Assembly (NCBI GenBank): GCA_902782915.1 | Contig: CACZOV010000118.1 | Coordinates: 1 to 5,890, forward strand | DNA length: 5,890 bases | Reading direction: 5' to 3' | Source: an uncultured Erysipelotrichaceae bacterium | GTDB lineage: Bacteria; Bacillota_I; Bacilli_A; RF39; UBA660 | Part shown: positions 5,691 to 5,890 of the stretch, in pieces | How the letters are laid out: each line of letters opens with the position of its first letter | Numbering within the stretch: the first letter of the stretch is position 1 | Notes under the pieces: generated by a model | Seen by the model: only the letters and a program-made list of their open reading frames with translations | Told to the model about the DNA's origin: nothing | The model's database searches: none | Position numbers and translations under genes: made by a program

Positions 5691-5890
5691 TGAAAAATTA
5701 GGATGTTCTGCTCATGATTTAGAGCATACATTTAGAGTTTATAATAACTGTTTAAGAATATCAAAAGATATGGAAAATGTTGATTTAGATGTATTAAAAT
5801 ATGCCGCTTTATTACATGATATTGCGAGAATTGAAGAAGATAATGATAATAGTGGTAAAACTGATCATGCTCTTTTAGGTGCAGAACAAG
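5662..5890 (+). CDS. HD-domain phosphohydrolase, N-terminal part (runs off the window)
   Basis: Seventy-six codons are visible. The reading frame starts at ATG 5662, with GGAAGTG (5646-5652) nine bases upstream, and is still open at the window edge. The protein begins with a short helix. It then shows H22 in H-T-F-R-V, the doublet H52-D53 in A-A-L-L-H-D-I-A-R, and H69 in K-T-D-H-A-L-L-G-A. This H...HD...H order is the metal-binding pattern of HD-superfamily phosphohydrolases; the final Asp would be downstream. Family members cleave phosphomonoesters, nucleotides or cyclic nucleotides in the cytoplasm. The 29-bp overlap with the nucleotidyltransferase gene implies it belongs to the same pathway, perhaps removing a nucleotide by-product or hydrolysing a sugar-phosphate intermediate. 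Specific substrate unknown. Confidence 0.8.
   Translation, partial: MIEEVRRIVSEKLGCSAHDLEHTFRVYNNCLRISKDMENVDLDVLKYAALLHDIARIEEDNDNSGKTDHALLGAEQ

Noticed and set aside
1..5890. CRISPR array, tRNA, rRNA or insertion sequence
   Set aside because: No regularly spaced repeats, cloverleaf-like segments, rRNA-like stretches or transposase motifs were seen on either strand.
1..5890. Mycoplasma-type code with TGA as tryptophan
   Set aside because: No in-frame TGA occurs in any gene and the tryptophans inspected use TGG. The absence of TGA stops is only weakly suggestive, so the standard bacterial code is adequate.

Overview
The window is strongly AT-rich. Shine-Dalgarno (SD) sites are of the GGAGG type and genes are packed tightly. 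Tryptophan is encoded only by TGG, and every complete gene ends in TAA or TAG. This suggests a low-GC Firmicute-like bacterium, perhaps of gut origin (Clostridia, Erysipelotrichia or Bacilli relatives). The lineage is inferred from composition and gene style only; no marker gene is present.

Layout: (1) Positions 1-383 hold the 3' end of a gene whose product has a leucine-zipper-like coiled coil followed by a basic/hydrophobic and then an acidic tail. It resembles the C-terminus of MobV/Pre-type plasmid mobilisation relaxases, so the cluster may be cargo beside a mobile-element backbone. (2) Positions 384-589 are noncoding and hold a near-consensus sigma-A promoter (TTGACA, 17 bp, TAGAAT), an imperfect direct repeat touching the -10 region, and a pyrimidine-rich leader. 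(3) From about 590 to the window edge there is one plus-strand operon of six genes. They are a HAD phosphatase, a GT9/heptosyltransferase-like glycosyltransferase with a long N-terminal extension, two different radical SAM/SPASM-type enzymes, an RfaE2/HldE-C-like sugar-phosphate nucleotidyltransferase, and an HD-domain phosphohydrolase cut by the window end. Gaps are 15, 12 and 3 nt, followed by overlaps of 14 and 29 nt, so the genes are very probably co-transcribed and translationally coupled.

How they may work together: a sugar-1-phosphate phosphatase step, an NDP-sugar forming step and a GT-B transferase are the last three logical steps of an ADP-heptose-type pathway. The two radical SAM enzymes could modify the sugar, the acceptor or a peptide. 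No precursor peptide, isomerase or sugar kinase is visible, so the final product is unknown. I do not recognise the six-gene combination as a named system. The first operon gene also appears to use a non-canonical AUU start placed behind an almost perfect SD.
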